64,000 bases of DNA from Solirubrobacteraceae bacterium (GCA_023230855.1 JALNWQ010000004.1:1-64000); one strand, 5' to 3'. Counted from the first letter of the stretch, positions 1 to 8,218 are shown. The notes: generated by a model from the sequence alone, not told the origin. Numbers and translations: made by a program.

Positions 1-1
1 C

Positions 2-91
2 CGCGCGTTTGGGTTCCACACAGGTGAGGCGATGATCGCGATGGGGATGCTCAAGCTCGGCGGCCTCTGCCCGCCCCTCCCTGGCCGCTAA
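2..91 (+). mobile_element. Possible ISL3-type transposase C-terminal remnant (partial)
   Basis: An open frame enters from the left window edge and ends at TAA 89-91, giving 29 residues. The tail contains GFHTGEAMIAM followed by a GG..PPLPGR ending, which I recall from the C-termini of ISL3-family transposases. No terminal inverted repeat can be checked because the element starts outside the window. It abuts a truncated hsdM, which fits an insertion or deletion scar. It could also be the end of another protein with a similar tail. Confidence 0.4.
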
Positions 92-130
92 ACGACGATC
101 CGGACCCACAACTACGTCAGGAGGCCCGGA

Positions 131-713
131 ATGCTCTCCGAGATCGAGGAGCAGATCCATCGGTACAACCCGGACGCCGACGTCACGCTCCACGGCCAAG
201 AGCTGAACCCGGAGTCGTACGCGATCTGCCTGGGCGACATGCTCATCAAGGGTCAGGACGCCAGCCACATCGTCCACGGCAACTCGCTCTCCAACGACGG
301 GCATGTCGGCGAGCGCTTCCACTACTGCATCGCCAACCCGCCCTCCGGCGTCGACTGGTCGAAGGTCGAGGAGTCGGTCCGCGACGAGCACGAGTCGCTC
401 GGCTTCGACGGCCGCTTCGGCCCAGGGCTGCCGCGCAAGTCCGACGGTCAGTTGTTGTTCCTGCTGCACCTGCTGTCGAAGCTGCGCACGCCCGAGGAGG
501 GTGGCGGCCGGCTGGCGATCGTCCACAACGGCTCGCCGCTCTTCACCGGTGCGGCGGGCTCGGGTGAGTCCGAGATCCGGCGGTACCTGCTCGAGCACGA
601 CCTGCTCGAGGCGATCGTCGCCCTGCCGGAGCAGCTCTTCTACAACACGGGCATCGCGAGCTACGTGTGGCTCGTGACGAACCGCAAGACCCCGGAGCGC
701 CAGGGTCGTGTCC
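131..713 (+). pseudogene. hsdM: Broken type I restriction-modification methylase (HsdM) fragment
   Basis: HsdM subunits methylate adenine within type I restriction complexes. This frame holds the middle of the N6-adenine methyltransferase domain: a start resembling GMLSE (the end of the SAM-binding motif), the catalytic NPPSG at about residues 69-73, and YVWLVTNRKTPERQGRVQ near residue 180, which matches the usual IWILTNRK..RKGKVQ. Homology then stops abruptly near base 713 and the frame runs on as arginine-rich nonsense. Upstream, bases 105-130 can be read as a scrambled DPT..SGG motif in another frame. The N-terminal helical domain and the C-terminus are absent, and there is no hsdS or hsdR. 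I infer a decayed remnant with no activity. Confidence 0.8.
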
Positions 714-1073
714 AGCGCCGCCGCCACCGCCGAAGCCGCCACGCTCGCCGCGCACTACACGATTCGCGTCGGCCGGTTGCGGGACGCCTGGCGCGAGCGG
801 TTGCGAGAGCACGCGAACCCCCGGGCCGATGCGGTCGCGTGGAGCCTGATCGCCGTCCTGCCGGCCCATCCGATCATCACGGTGCCCGTCGGCGTCGCCG
901 CGACGCAACGGACGAGACCGGCTGTGGCGAACGCGATCGAGCAGATGGAAGCCGCCGGGATCCTCACGCGACTCAGCGCATCGGCGCGCAACCGTGCGTG
1001 GGAAGCCGACGGCCTTCTCGACCTGATCGTCGGGCTCGACGCCGGCGTCGCCTCGACGCGGGAGCGGTCCTGA
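708..1073 (+). pseudogene. Fic-family protein C-terminal winged-helix fragment
   Basis: Reading from a GTG at 708, the 121-residue frame resembles the C-terminal part of Fic/DOC adenylyltransferases: an arginine-rich helix (RLRDAWRERL), then a winged-helix segment with LLPAHPII-like strand, an AVANAIEQMEAAGILTR helix and an RNRAWEA..LLDLI ending. The catalytic Fic loop HPFxxGNGR is missing, so only the DNA-binding-like tail survives. It is joined directly to the broken hsdM, so the junction near 708-713 looks like a deletion fusing two defence-type genes. The family call rests on recalled sequence patterns. Confidence 0.6.
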
Positions 1074-1089
1074 GGTCGCGTCCGCCGAC

Positions 1090-1263
1090 ATGACGCCCCG
1101 GGACCGCCGGCGGACCCTGCGGACGATCGCGTTCATCGACGGGTTCGACCTCGTCGCCACCGCGATCCGCAACCGCGGGCGCCGTCGGCCGCTGCAGGTG
1201 CTCATCACCGTCCCGATCGGGATCTGGAGCGTCGTCGTGCACCTGCGCGCCGCGGGGCGCTGA
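1090..1263 (+). CDS. Small basic protein of unknown function, 57 aa
   Basis: An ATG-started frame of 57 residues: a basic N-terminus (MTPRDRRRTLRTIAF), an Arg-rich middle and a hydrophobic segment around residues 37-50 (VLITVPIGIWSVVVHL) that could cross or touch the membrane. I do not recognise it. There is no clear ribosome-binding site. It sits 16 nt after the Fic fragment and may be the tail of the decayed region, so it could be fortuitous in such G+C-rich DNA. Confidence 0.35.
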   Translation: MTPRDRRRTLRTIAFIDGFDLVATAIRNRGRRRPLQVLITVPIGIWSVVVHLRAAGR

Positions 1264-1342
1264 CGGTCACCCGCCGAACCCGGGCCGGGCGGGGCGGGGC
1301 CGGGCGACACCGCCGGGCGCGGGCGCTGACGGTCACCCGCCG
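1255..1342. repeat. 22-bp direct repeat pair
   Basis: The same 22 bases (beginning GGGCGCTGACGG) occur at 1255-1276 and 1321-1342, 66 bp apart. The first copy carries the stop codon of the small plus-strand frame and the second covers the stop codon of the minus-strand phosphatase gene. This looks like a short tandem duplication between two gene ends. Confidence 0.7.
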
Positions 1343-2412
1343 GTCCGCACCAGCCGCGCCCACACGGCGCGGTGGTCGCTCCCGGTGATCCCGACGACCC
1401 CGGCGTCGACGGCGCGCCACGGGGCGGTCGACAGGACGTGGTCGATCTGCGGACGGACGACGCCCAGCGGCCCGCCGGTCCACGTCGCCTGCATCCCGTG
1501 GCCCGTCCGCGCGGCGGCGCTCTCGCACCCCGCGCCGAGCAGCTCCCGCAGCGGCGAGTGGTCGACCGTCGCGTTGAGGTCGCCGGCGATGATCGTGTCG
1601 GCCCGGCGGCAGAGCGGCTCCAGCGCCTCCAGATCGTCCCGCCACGGTCCGGTGCTGCGCCGCACCAGCGGAGGGCGCGGGTGCACCGCCGCGACGAGCG
1701 GCCGGCCCGGCGCGCCGTCGAGTCGGACCCGCACGTGGCCGAAGGCGCCTCGGGCGCCGTCCGGCGACGCGTCGTTCGACCCCGGGGCCCGCTCCGGCGT
1801 GGCGCGCAGTCGCTCGCGCACGAGCAGCGACGTCGGCGTGGGGGACGCGGCGTCGACCGATCCGCCGGCCGCGTCGGTGAACGCGCTCCAGCCGCCGACG
1901 CCGGCGCGCTCCAGCGCCCGGACGATCTCCGCGGCGCGCGGACGGTGCGTCTCGGGTAGGGCGACGACGTCGACCCGTCGGTCCCGGACCAGCGTCACGA
2001 TCCCGTCGACGTCGGCACGGCCGGCCAGGGTGTTGACCGTCGCGACGGTCAGGGTCGCGGCCCCCGCGGGCGCGTCCACGCCGCGGTCGAACGTCCGCGG
2101 CAGCGTCTCCACGAACGCCCCCAGGCCGGCGACGAGCACGATCGCCGGGGCCGCCAACCGGGTGCGCGTGGCCGGGATCCCGGTGAGCAACCGCCACACC
2201 GTGAGCGACGCCCCGATGAGGCCGACGACGACCGCCAGCCCCGCGATCGTCGGGCGCATCGCCTGCAGTTGTGCGGCCGGCGGCTGCACGTCCAGCCGCC
2301 CGCCCGGCCACGGCACGTACGCCGACCACAGCAGCAGCGCGACGCCGACGGCCACGGCGAGGCAGCCGATCTCGCGCGGGCCGTTGCCGGGACGGTGGCG
2401 GGGCCGGGGCAC
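1333..2412 (-). CDS. Membrane-anchored endonuclease/exonuclease/phosphatase family protein
   Basis: A 359-residue protein starting at GTG 2412. Three hydrophobic segments lie at about residues 15-32, 53-74 and 85-103; the remaining part is an EEP (DNase I/exonuclease III-like) domain, presumably outside the membrane. Motifs seen are VNT (about 127), LPETH, the metal/catalytic GDLNAT, PQIDHVL and the closing GSDHRA. These families cleave phosphodiester bonds in nucleic acids, sphingomyelin or inositol phosphates; the substrate here cannot be told. A TACCCT -10 lies 7 nt before the GTG, which supports this start on a leaderless transcript. The gene ends in the 22-bp repeat. Confidence 0.8.
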   Translation of the reverse strand: MPRPRHRPGNGPREIGCLAVAVGVALLLWSAYVPWPGGRLDVQPPAAQLQAMRPTIAGLAVVVGLIGASLTVWRLLTGIPATRTRLAAPAIVLVAGLGAFVETLPRTFDRGVDAPAGAATLTVATVNTLAGRADVDGIVTLVRDRRVDVVALPETHRPRAAEIVRALERAGVGGWSAFTDAAGGSVDAASPTPTSLLVRERLRATPERAPGSNDASPDGARGAFGHVRVRLDGAPGRPLVAAVHPRPPLVRRSTGPWRDDLEALEPLCRRADTIIAGDLNATVDHSPLRELLGAGCESAAARTGHGMQATWTGGPLGVVRPQIDHVLSTAPWRAVDAGVVGITGSDHRAVWARLVRTGG

Positions 2413-2419
2413 CGCGTGG

Positions 2420-2425
2420 AGGGTA
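2420..2425 (-). promoter_or_regulatory. Probable leaderless -10 box
   Basis: TACCCT on the minus strand, 7 nt before the GTG start at 2412; the expected transcription start would fall at the start codon. Confidence 0.5.
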
Positions 2426-2460
2426 GGGGCCCGGGCGGCGGGCGGCCCGGGCCCGGCGAA

Positions 2461-3651
2461 TCAGTCGGCGGTGAGGATCGTCACCGTCGACACGCCGTTG
2501 TCGAGCACGATCGTGCCGCCGGCGTTCTCGGCCAGGCCGACGCGGGCCCCGGGCACCTGGCGGTCGCCGCATCGGCCGCGCAGCTGGTCGGCGAGCTCGA
2601 CGATCTGGGCGCAGCCGGTCGCGCCGATCGGATGACCGCGCGCGATGAGGCCGCCGCCGGGGTTCACCGGCAGCCGGCCGCCCAGGCGCGTCGCGCCCGA
2701 CGCGAGGAGCACCGGGCCGTCGCCCTCGGGGCAGAGCCGTAGCTCCTCGTACGTCATGAGCTCGGCCGGAGCGGCGGCGTCGTGCAGCTCGATGACGTCG
2801 AGGTCCTCGGGGCCGAGGCCCGACGCCTCGTACGCCTGGGCCGCCGCGCGCTGGGTCGCGGTCGGGCGACCCTCGGCGGTGCCCGACACGAGCGCCGACG
2901 CGGCGATCCGCACCGCGGGGACGCCCAGCGACGCGGCCCGCTCCGGGGTGGTGACGACGACCGCCGCCGCCCCGTCGCCGATCGGCGAGCACATGAGGAG
3001 CTTCAGCGGGCCGGACACGTCACGGCTGTCGAGGACCGCCTCGACCGTCGTCTCGGACCGGTACTGCGCCTTGGGGTTGAGGACCCCGTGGGCGCGGTTC
3101 TTCACGACGACGTCGGCGAAGTCCTCGGGGGTCGCACCGCTGCGCTCGATGTACTCGAGCGTGTTGAGCGCGTAGTAGTCCATGAAGATCGAGCCGTCGC
3201 CGACGGTGCCCGCGTCGGCGGACATCCGGCGCAACTCGTCGATCCGCTCCTGGTCGACCGCGGCGGTGAACGCGGCGAACGTCCGCTCGCGGTCCCGGTG
3301 GGTGAGCTTCTCCGCCCCGACCGCCAACGCGACCTCGCACGACCCGGAGCGCACCGCCATCGCCGCCAGCTGCACCGCGGACGTCGACGACGCGCAGGCG
3401 TTGTCGACGTTGAAGATCGGCAGGCCGAGCAGCCCCGTGTCGCGCAGCGCCGCCTGACCGCGGATCGACTCCTGGCCCTGGGTCACCCCACCGGCGGCGT
3501 TCCCGAAGAAGACCATCCCGACGTCGGCGGCCGTGAGGTTCGCGTCGGCGAGCGCGTCGGCGAGCGCCGCGTTGCAGTGCTCGCGGAGCGGGACGTTGCG
3601 GAACTTGCCGAACGGCGTGACCCCGGTCCCGACGATCACGATCGGGTCCAC
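2461..3651 (-). CDS. Thiolase family protein (acetyl-CoA acetyltransferase / SCP-x type)
   Basis: Thiolases cleave or form the carbon-carbon bond of 3-ketoacyl-CoA. This 396-residue protein has the thiolase order: N-terminal IVGTGVTPFGK, nucleophilic cysteine 86 in DNACASS, IGDGAAAVV, the ELHDA segment replacing the usual NEAFA (typical of SCP2/lipid-transfer thiolases) and GHPIGATGCAQ near residue 340. It starts at GTG 3651 with an AGAGGGG element upstream. Its ELHDA motif suggests branched or sterol-side-chain substrates instead of plain acetoacetyl-CoA, which would suit the acyl-CoA genes at 10-23 kb. It is divergent from the ArsR operon. Confidence 0.88.
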   Translation of the reverse strand: MDPIVIVGTGVTPFGKFRNVPLREHCNAALADALADANLTAADVGMVFFGNAAGGVTQGQESIRGQAALRDTGLLGLPIFNVDNACASSTSAVQLAAMAVRSGSCEVALAVGAEKLTHRDRERTFAAFTAAVDQERIDELRRMSADAGTVGDGSIFMDYYALNTLEYIERSGATPEDFADVVVKNRAHGVLNPKAQYRSETTVEAVLDSRDVSGPLKLLMCSPIGDGAAAVVVTTPERAASLGVPAVRIAASALVSGTAEGRPTATQRAAAQAYEASGLGPEDLDVIELHDAAAPAELMTYEELRLCPEGDGPVLLASGATRLGGRLPVNPGGGLIARGHPIGATGCAQIVELADQLRGRCGDRQVPGARVGLAENAGGTIVLDNGVSTVTILTAD

Positions 3652-3893
3652 GGGGACCCCTCTCGCGTCGGGGGGACAGGTCGGAGGACCGTGGGCATCG
3701 GTCCAACCTCATACCACCCGCCCCGATTTCTCAACCGCCACGCCGGACGGTCCCCCCGATGCGGCGGTCGCGCCGGCGAGGTCCCGGCGCACCGCGCCCC
3801 GCCGGGAGCCGCCTTGCCGCCCGCCGGGCGTCCGCTACCGCTCGCCACCGGTCGGTCGCGCGGCCGGCAACGTATCCACCACTTCACCACTTC

Positions 3894-3914
3894 ACCACTA
3901 AATCGTGGTAGAGT
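3894..3914 (+). promoter_or_regulatory. ArsR autoregulatory operator overlapping a leaderless -10
   Basis: An inverted repeat ACCAC-N6-GTGGT (3894-3909) is followed by TAGAGT (3909-3914), 7 nt before the ATG of the ArsR gene at 3922. Three 8-bp direct repeats of a CACCACTT/A unit lie just upstream (about 3876-3900). The overlap of dyad and -10 is what a metal- or sulfide-sensing ArsR repressor would need. Confidence 0.6.
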
Positions 3915-3921
3915 TTCATGT

Positions 3922-4272
3922 ATGGAACTCCCCCGCCCCATCCCCGAGGAGCTCGCGACGCTCATCGCCGAGCGGTTCCGCGTCATCGGCGACCCGATGC
4001 GGATCCGCCTGCTCGACCGCCTGCGCGACGGGTCGGCCACCGTCGGCGAGCTCCACGCCGCGCTCGGCGGCAGCCAGCAGAACGTGTCGAAGCACCTGGG
4101 GATCCTCCACCGCGCCGGGATCGTGTCGCGGACGAAGGAGGGCACCGCCGTGCGCTACGCCGTCACCGACCCGACGGTGTACGCGATCTGCGAGACGGTC
4201 TGCGGCGGCCTGCGCCAGCAGCTCGACGAGCTCGACGCCCTGCTCGGCGGCGCGACGGAGCCGGCCCGATGA
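3922..4272 (+). CDS. ArsR/SmtB-family transcriptional repressor
   Basis: A 116-residue winged-helix repressor: helix-turn-helix around residues 38-70 (TVGELHAALGGSQQNVSKHLGILHRAGIV) and a basic wing (RTKEGTAVRYAV). Two cysteines sit in a C-x3-C pair near residue 91-95 in the last helix, the only cysteines present, so sensing through a dithiol or metal is possible. Family members leave DNA when metal or persulfide binds. It is the first gene of an operon overlapping by 4 nt with the next gene, and a dyad lies over its own -10. Downstream YgaP-like and rhodanese proteins suggest a sulfane-sulfur signal (inference). Confidence 0.88.
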   Translation: MELPRPIPEELATLIAERFRVIGDPMRIRLLDRLRDGSATVGELHAALGGSQQNVSKHLGILHRAGIVSRTKEGTAVRYAVTDPTVYAICETVCGGLRQQLDELDALLGGATEPAR

Positions 4273-4553
4273 GCCCCCGCACGCCCTCCTCCGTCGCGTC
4301 CGCCCCCCAAGCGTCGGCCTCCCTCACCCCCGCCTCCCGCTGGCCGCTCGAGCGCGCGCTCTTCGCCCTCGCCGGCACGGCGACGTTGCTCGCCGCCCTG
4401 CTCGCCGCGACGGTGTCGCCGTGGTTCCTGCTGCTCACGTCGTTCGTCGGCGTGAGCCAGTGGATGTACGTGACGATCGGCGCCTGCCCGGCGTCGGTCG
4501 TCCTGCGCCGAGCGCTCGGCCTGGAGCCCGGCTGCCCGAGGGCCCCGCGATGA
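4269..4553 (+). CDS. YgaP-like (DUF2892) two-helix membrane protein
   Basis: A 94-residue protein that overlaps the regulator by 4 nt (ATGA). After a Ser/Ala/Pro-rich leader of about 25 residues come two hydrophobic helices (LFALAGTATLLAALLAATV and the following FLLLTSFVGVSQWMY), then GACPASVVLRRALGLEPGC. This is the arrangement of the DUF2892 transmembrane part of E. coli YgaP, which there is fused to a rhodanese domain. Here the rhodanese is a separate gene at 6882. Conserved cysteines follow the second helix. Role inferred: membrane partner for persulfide handling. Confidence 0.7.
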   Translation: MSPRTPSSVASAPQASASLTPASRWPLERALFALAGTATLLAALLAATVSPWFLLLTSFVGVSQWMYVTIGACPASVVLRRALGLEPGCPRAPR

Positions 4554-6799
4554 GCCCGACGTCGACCCCGTCCCCCGACGCGCCCAGCACGGACTCCAGC
4601 GATCACGCCGCCCCCGCCCGGCGATCACGCGACGCGTCGTCGCGCCACGGGGCGCTGGGCCGGTTGGGACGGTGGACCGCCACGCACGCCCGGACGGTGT
4701 TCACCGCCTGGGCGCTGCTCGCCGTCGTCCTGGCCGTCTTCGCGCCGCGCGTCGAGTCGGCGCTGTCCGGCGCGGGGTGGGAGGCCTCGGGGTCCTCGTC
4801 GGTCGAGGCGCGGCAGATCATCGACGAGCACCTGGGCGGTGCGTCGAGCTCGGCGCTCATGGTCGTCGTGCACCATCCGACGCTCACCGCGGACGACGCG
4901 CCGTTCGCCGCGGTGGTCGACCGGGTCGCCGGCGAGCTCCGTGCGACCGACGACGTCGGTGACGCGGAGCCGCCGCGGGCCGGATCGACGATCTCGCCCG
5001 ACGGGCGGACCGCGATCGTCCTGGGCACCGCCGCCGGGTCGGCGAACGCGATGGTCGACGCCGCCGACGACCTGAAGCAGCGGCTGCCGTCCGTCGACGG
5101 GTTCGAGGTCCACCTGACCGGCGCGTCCGGGCTGTGGTCGGACTTCAACCACGCCAACCTCACCGCGATGCTCCGTAGCGAGCTGTTGTCGTGGCCGATC
5201 ACGCTGGCGATCCTCGTCGTCGCGTTCGGGTCGATCGTCGCGGCCGGGCTCCCGCTGCTGCTGACGATCACCGGCCTCGTCGCCGCCGCCGGGTCGCTCT
5301 TCCTCGTCGCGCAGCTCCTCGACGTGTCGATCTGGGCGTTCAACTTCGCGATGATGTTCGCCCTCGCGCTGGGCATCGACTACGCGCTGTTCCTCGTCAT
5401 GCGGTTCCGGTCCGCGCGGCGCGACCGGGCCGACCGGGCCACTGTCGTGACCGGCGCGACCGAGGTCCCCGGGCCCACCGGCGTGACCGCTGCGGCGGAC
5501 GCCACCGACGCGGTCGCCGAGACGATGGACACCGCCGGCAAGGCGGTGCTCTTCAGCGGGATCACGGTGCTCGTGTCGCTCACCGCGGTGATGCTCGTGC
5601 CGAGCCCCGCGTTCCGGTCGATGGCGCTCGGGATCATGCTGTCGGTCGTCTTCGTCCTGGCGGCGACGCTCACCCTGCTGCCGGCGGTGCTCGCGCGCCT
5701 GGACGGCCGGATCGACCGTGGCGCGGTGCCGGGCCTGCGTCCGGGGGTCGGCCGGTCGGCGCGGTTCACCGCGTGGGGTGAGCGGCTGTGGCGCCACCCG
5801 GTGCGGTTCGGCGCCGTGGTGACGGTGCTCCTCGTCGTGCTGGCGCTCCCGGTGCTGGGCCTGAAGACCGGGATGCCGTCGATCAAGGTCGTGCCCGAGG
5901 ACGACGGGTCGCGCGTGGGCTACGGCCTGGTGCAGGACGCGTTCGGTCCCGGCGCGCCCGGGCAGCTGTCGCTCGTGACGTCGTCCGGCGACGCCGCCGC
6001 GGTCGCCCGGGTCGCCGCCGCCGATCCGGGGATCGCGGCGGTGATGCCCGCCGTGACCGGTGGCGCGGACCACGCGCTCGTGTCGGTCGTGCCGACGGTC
6101 GACCCTTCCGATCCGGCCCTGGGCGACACGATCGACCGGCTCCGCGACGCGTTGCCGGCCGGGACGCTCGTCGGCGGGCAACCGGCCGAGAACCACGACC
6201 TGGAGGAGGCGCTGGCGTCGCGCACCCCGCTCGTCGTCGGCGTCGTGCTGGTCCTCGGCTTCCTGCTGTTGCTCGTGGCGCTGCAGGCGCCGATCGTCGC
6301 CGCCGTCGGCGTGGCGACGAACCTGCTGGCGGTCGCCGCGGCGTTCGGCGTCGCGCGCCTGATCTTCCAGGAGGGCCACCTGAGCGGGCTGCTGGGCTTC
6401 GACTCCCAGGGGTTCCTCGACGCGTGGGCGCCGGTGTTCTTCTTCGCGATGGTGTTCGCCATCTCGATGGACTACACGGTGTTCCTCCTGTCGGCCGCGA
6501 AGGAGCGGTGGGACGCCACCGGCGATGCGCGCGAGGCCGCGATCGGCGGGCTCGCCCTGTCGGGGCGGGTCGTGTTCGCCGCGGCGGCGGTGATGGTCGC
6601 CGTGTTCCTCACGTTCGCGCTGTCGGGGCCGATCCCGCCGAAGGAGATGGGCGTCGTGCTCGGCGTCGCCGTGCTGCTCGACGCGGCCCTCATCCGCCTG
6701 GTGCTCCTGCCGGTCGCCCTGCGCCTGCTCGGCCCGCGGGCCTGGGGCGCGCCGGCGTGGCTACGCCGGTTCCTGCCCGAGATCCGCTTCGGCCACTGA
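4550..6799 (+). CDS. MmpL/RND-family membrane transporter
   Basis: A 749-residue RND-type transporter, overlapping the preceding stop by 4 nt. It has the doubled architecture of about twelve membrane segments: one helix near residue 55, a periplasmic loop, a block of five helices (about 205-380), a second single helix and loop, and a final block (about 560-740). The proton-relay Asp-Tyr pairs are visible in each half: GIDYALF and SMDYTVF. MmpL-like proteins export lipids or siderophores or act as drug pumps in actinobacteria. A charged insertion of about 35 residues (RSARRDRADRA onwards) follows the first DY motif. Its place between ArsR and rhodanese suggests induction by the same signal. 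Confidence 0.88.
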   Translation: MSPTSTPSPDAPSTDSSDHAAPARRSRDASSRHGALGRLGRWTATHARTVFTAWALLAVVLAVFAPRVESALSGAGWEASGSSSVEARQIIDEHLGGASSSALMVVVHHPTLTADDAPFAAVVDRVAGELRATDDVGDAEPPRAGSTISPDGRTAIVLGTAAGSANAMVDAADDLKQRLPSVDGFEVHLTGASGLWSDFNHANLTAMLRSELLSWPITLAILVVAFGSIVAAGLPLLLTITGLVAAAGSLFLVAQLLDVSIWAFNFAMMFALALGIDYALFLVMRFRSARRDRADRATVVTGATEVPGPTGVTAAADATDAVAETMDTAGKAVLFSGITVLVSLTAVMLVPSPAFRSMALGIMLSVVFVLAATLTLLPAVLARLDGRIDRGAVPGLRPGVGRSARFTAWGERLWRHPVRFGAVVTVLLVVLALPVLGLKTGMPSIKVVPEDDGSRVGYGLVQDAFGPGAPGQLSLVTSSGDAAAVARVAAADPGIAAVMPAVTGGADHALVSVVPTVDPSDPALGDTIDRLRDALPAGTLVGGQPAENHDLEEALASRTPLVVGVVLVLGFLLLLVALQAPIVAAVGVATNLLAVAAAFGVARLIFQEGHLSGLLGFDSQGFLDAWAPVFFFAMVFAISMDYTVFLLSAAKERWDATGDAREAAIGGLALSGRVVFAAAAVMVAVFLTFALSGPIPPKEMGVVLGVAVLLDAALIRLVLLPVALRLLGPRAWGAPAWLRRFLPEIRFGH

Positions 6800-6881
6800 C
6801 GCGGGCGGGGGGCGGGGCACCGTCCCGCACCCCGCCATCGCCCGACCACCCCACGCCCCCGATCCGAAAGGACCACCGCCC

Positions 6882-7349
6882 ATGACCTCTCTCCCTCCCC
6901 TCCGCCGCGCCACCGCCCCCGCCGGCCACGCGCCCGTCCGCGTGCCGACGATCACCCCCGCCGGCACCGTCGAGATCGACCCGTGGTGGGGCACGATCCA
7001 GCCGCAGGCCCTGCATCCCGACCTGCCGACGTGGGGCGAGCTCGAGGTCATCGCGCACCTGGGCGCCGGCGGGGCCGCCGTCGACACCCGCCGGCCGGAG
7101 TACGTCGCCGCGTCCGGCACGCTCCCCGGCGCGCGGGTGATCCCGTGGGAGGAGGCCGTCGACCGGTGCGACGAGATCGACCCGGACGCGGTGACCGTCC
7201 TCTTCTGCAACGGCCCGCAGTGCGCGGCGACCCCGCGTGCCGTCGCGGCGCTGCTGGAGCACGGCCGCGACCCCCGGTCGCTGGCGTACTACCGCGGCGG
7301 GCTGCAGGACTGGGTGGGCCTGGGCCTGCCGACGGTGGCGGCGGGCTGA
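6882..7349 (+). CDS. Rhodanese-like sulfurtransferase
   Basis: A single-domain rhodanese of 155 residues that passes sulfane sulfur through an active-site cysteine. Seen are the entry motif AAVDTRRPEYVAASGTLPGA and the active loop FCNGPQCAATPRA near residue 107-118, with the YRGGLQDWVGLGLP ending characteristic of the fold. The N-terminal 45 residues precede the core domain. An AAAGGA element lies upstream. It follows the MmpL gene by 82 bp and is probably the last gene of the ArsR operon; with the separate DUF2892 protein it recreates the two halves of YgaP. Confidence 0.88.
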   Translation: MTSLPPLRRATAPAGHAPVRVPTITPAGTVEIDPWWGTIQPQALHPDLPTWGELEVIAHLGAGGAAVDTRRPEYVAASGTLPGARVIPWEEAVDRCDEIDPDAVTVLFCNGPQCAATPRAVAALLEHGRDPRSLAYYRGGLQDWVGLGLPTVAAG

Positions 7350-7387
7350 GCGGGGACGGCCGGGGTGGGCGGGGACGGCCGGGGTGG
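7350..7387. repeat. 19-bp tandem duplication
   Basis: Two perfect head-to-tail copies of a 19-bp unit starting GCGGGGACGG occupy 7350-7368 and 7369-7387 in the gap between the rhodanese stop and the thioesterase start. Confidence 0.7.
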
Positions 7388-7401
7388 GCGAGACTGCCGC
7401 G

Positions 7402-7815
7402 ATGAGCCCCGGTCCGGACCGTCCCCACGTCGACATGCCGCTGCGGGTGCGGTGGCACGAGTGCGACCCGCAGGGCGTCGTCTTCAACGCCAACTACCTG
7501 ACGTACTTCGACATGGCGATCGGGGAGCTGTGGCGGGACCTGTACGGGTCGTACGCGGCGCTGCAGGCCGAGGGGGTCGACACGATGGTGGCCGAGACGA
7601 CGCTGCGCTACCGGGCGGCGGCGCGGTTCGACGACGAGCTCGTCGTGCGGGCGGCGGTGGAGCGGCTGGGGACGACGTCGTTCGTCATCGCGTTCCGCGT
7701 GACGCGGGGCGACGACCTGATCGCCGAGGGCGAGTCGCGCTACGTCTTCGTCGACGTGACGACCCTGACGAAGGCCGAGCCGCCGGCGGAGGTCCGCCGA
7801 CGGCTCGGAGGGTGA
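7402..7815 (+). CDS. Hot-dog fold acyl-CoA thioesterase (YbgC/FadM type)
   Basis: A 137-residue 4HBT-family thioesterase that hydrolyses acyl-CoA. The N-terminal motif RVRWHECDPQGVVFNANYLTYFD contains the catalytic aspartate in the usual D-x2-G-hydrophobic-V context, followed by the long hot-dog helix and strands (AETTLRYRAAARFDDELVV, SRYVFVD). The ATG at 7402 was chosen because it begins just before the motif and gives a family-typical length. It is convergent with thioredoxin, only 15 bp between stop codons. Confidence 0.85.
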   Translation: MSPGPDRPHVDMPLRVRWHECDPQGVVFNANYLTYFDMAIGELWRDLYGSYAALQAEGVDTMVAETTLRYRAAARFDDELVVRAAVERLGTTSFVIAFRVTRGDDLIAEGESRYVFVDVTTLTKAEPPAEVRRRLGG

Positions 7816-7830
7816 CCTTCGGGCGCGGTG

Positions 7831-8148
7831 CTACCCGAGCATCCGGTCGATCTCGGCGTTGAGGCGCGGCTTGGGGTGCGCGCCGACGATCTGCCCGACG
7901 GGCGCGCCGTTCTTGAACATGATCATCGTCGGGATCGACATGATCCCGTACTTCGCCGCCGTGGCCTGGTTGTCGTCGGTGTTGAGCTTGACGACGCGGA
8001 CGTCCTCACGCTCGCCGTCGATCTGCTCCAGGATCGGGCTGACCTTGCGGCACGGGCCGCACCAGGGGGCCCAGAAGTCGACGAGCGTCGGCACGTCCGA
8101 CTCGATGACCTCGGCCTGGAAGTTGCTGTCGGTGACGTCGGCCGCCAT
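7831..8148 (-). CDS. trxA: Thioredoxin
   Basis: A 105-residue classical thioredoxin, the general disulfide reductase of the cytoplasm. The WCGPC active site is at residues 29-33 and the cis-proline loop SIPTMIMF follows near 73. The ATG at 8148 has a GAGGAG ribosome-binding site about 7 nt upstream; an upstream in-frame ATG at 8199 is less likely. Transcription probably begins at the A/T-rich element near 8205-8218, giving a leader of about 50 nt. Confidence 0.95.
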   Translation of the reverse strand: MAADVTDSNFQAEVIESDVPTLVDFWAPWCGPCRKVSPILEQIDGEREDVRVVKLNTDDNQATAAKYGIMSIPTMIMFKNGAPVGQIVGAHPKPRLNAEIDRMLG

Positions 8149-8202
8149 GACCTGCTCCTCGGAAGTCGTTCGTTGGGGCCCGGATCGGGCCAGAACCACC
8201 TA

Positions 8203-8218
8203 TCACTATACAAAGTGA
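8203..8218 (-). promoter_or_regulatory. trxA promoter with dyad over the -10
   Basis: A perfect inverted repeat TCACT-N6-AGTGA in an A/T-rich island; on the minus strand its right part contains TATAGT (8205-8210), a good -10. No convincing -35 is seen. The dyad could be an operator for a redox-responsive factor. Confidence 0.5.

Noticed and set aside
131..713. A functional restriction-modification system
   Set aside because: N-terminal and C-terminal parts of HsdM are missing and no specificity or restriction subunit is present.
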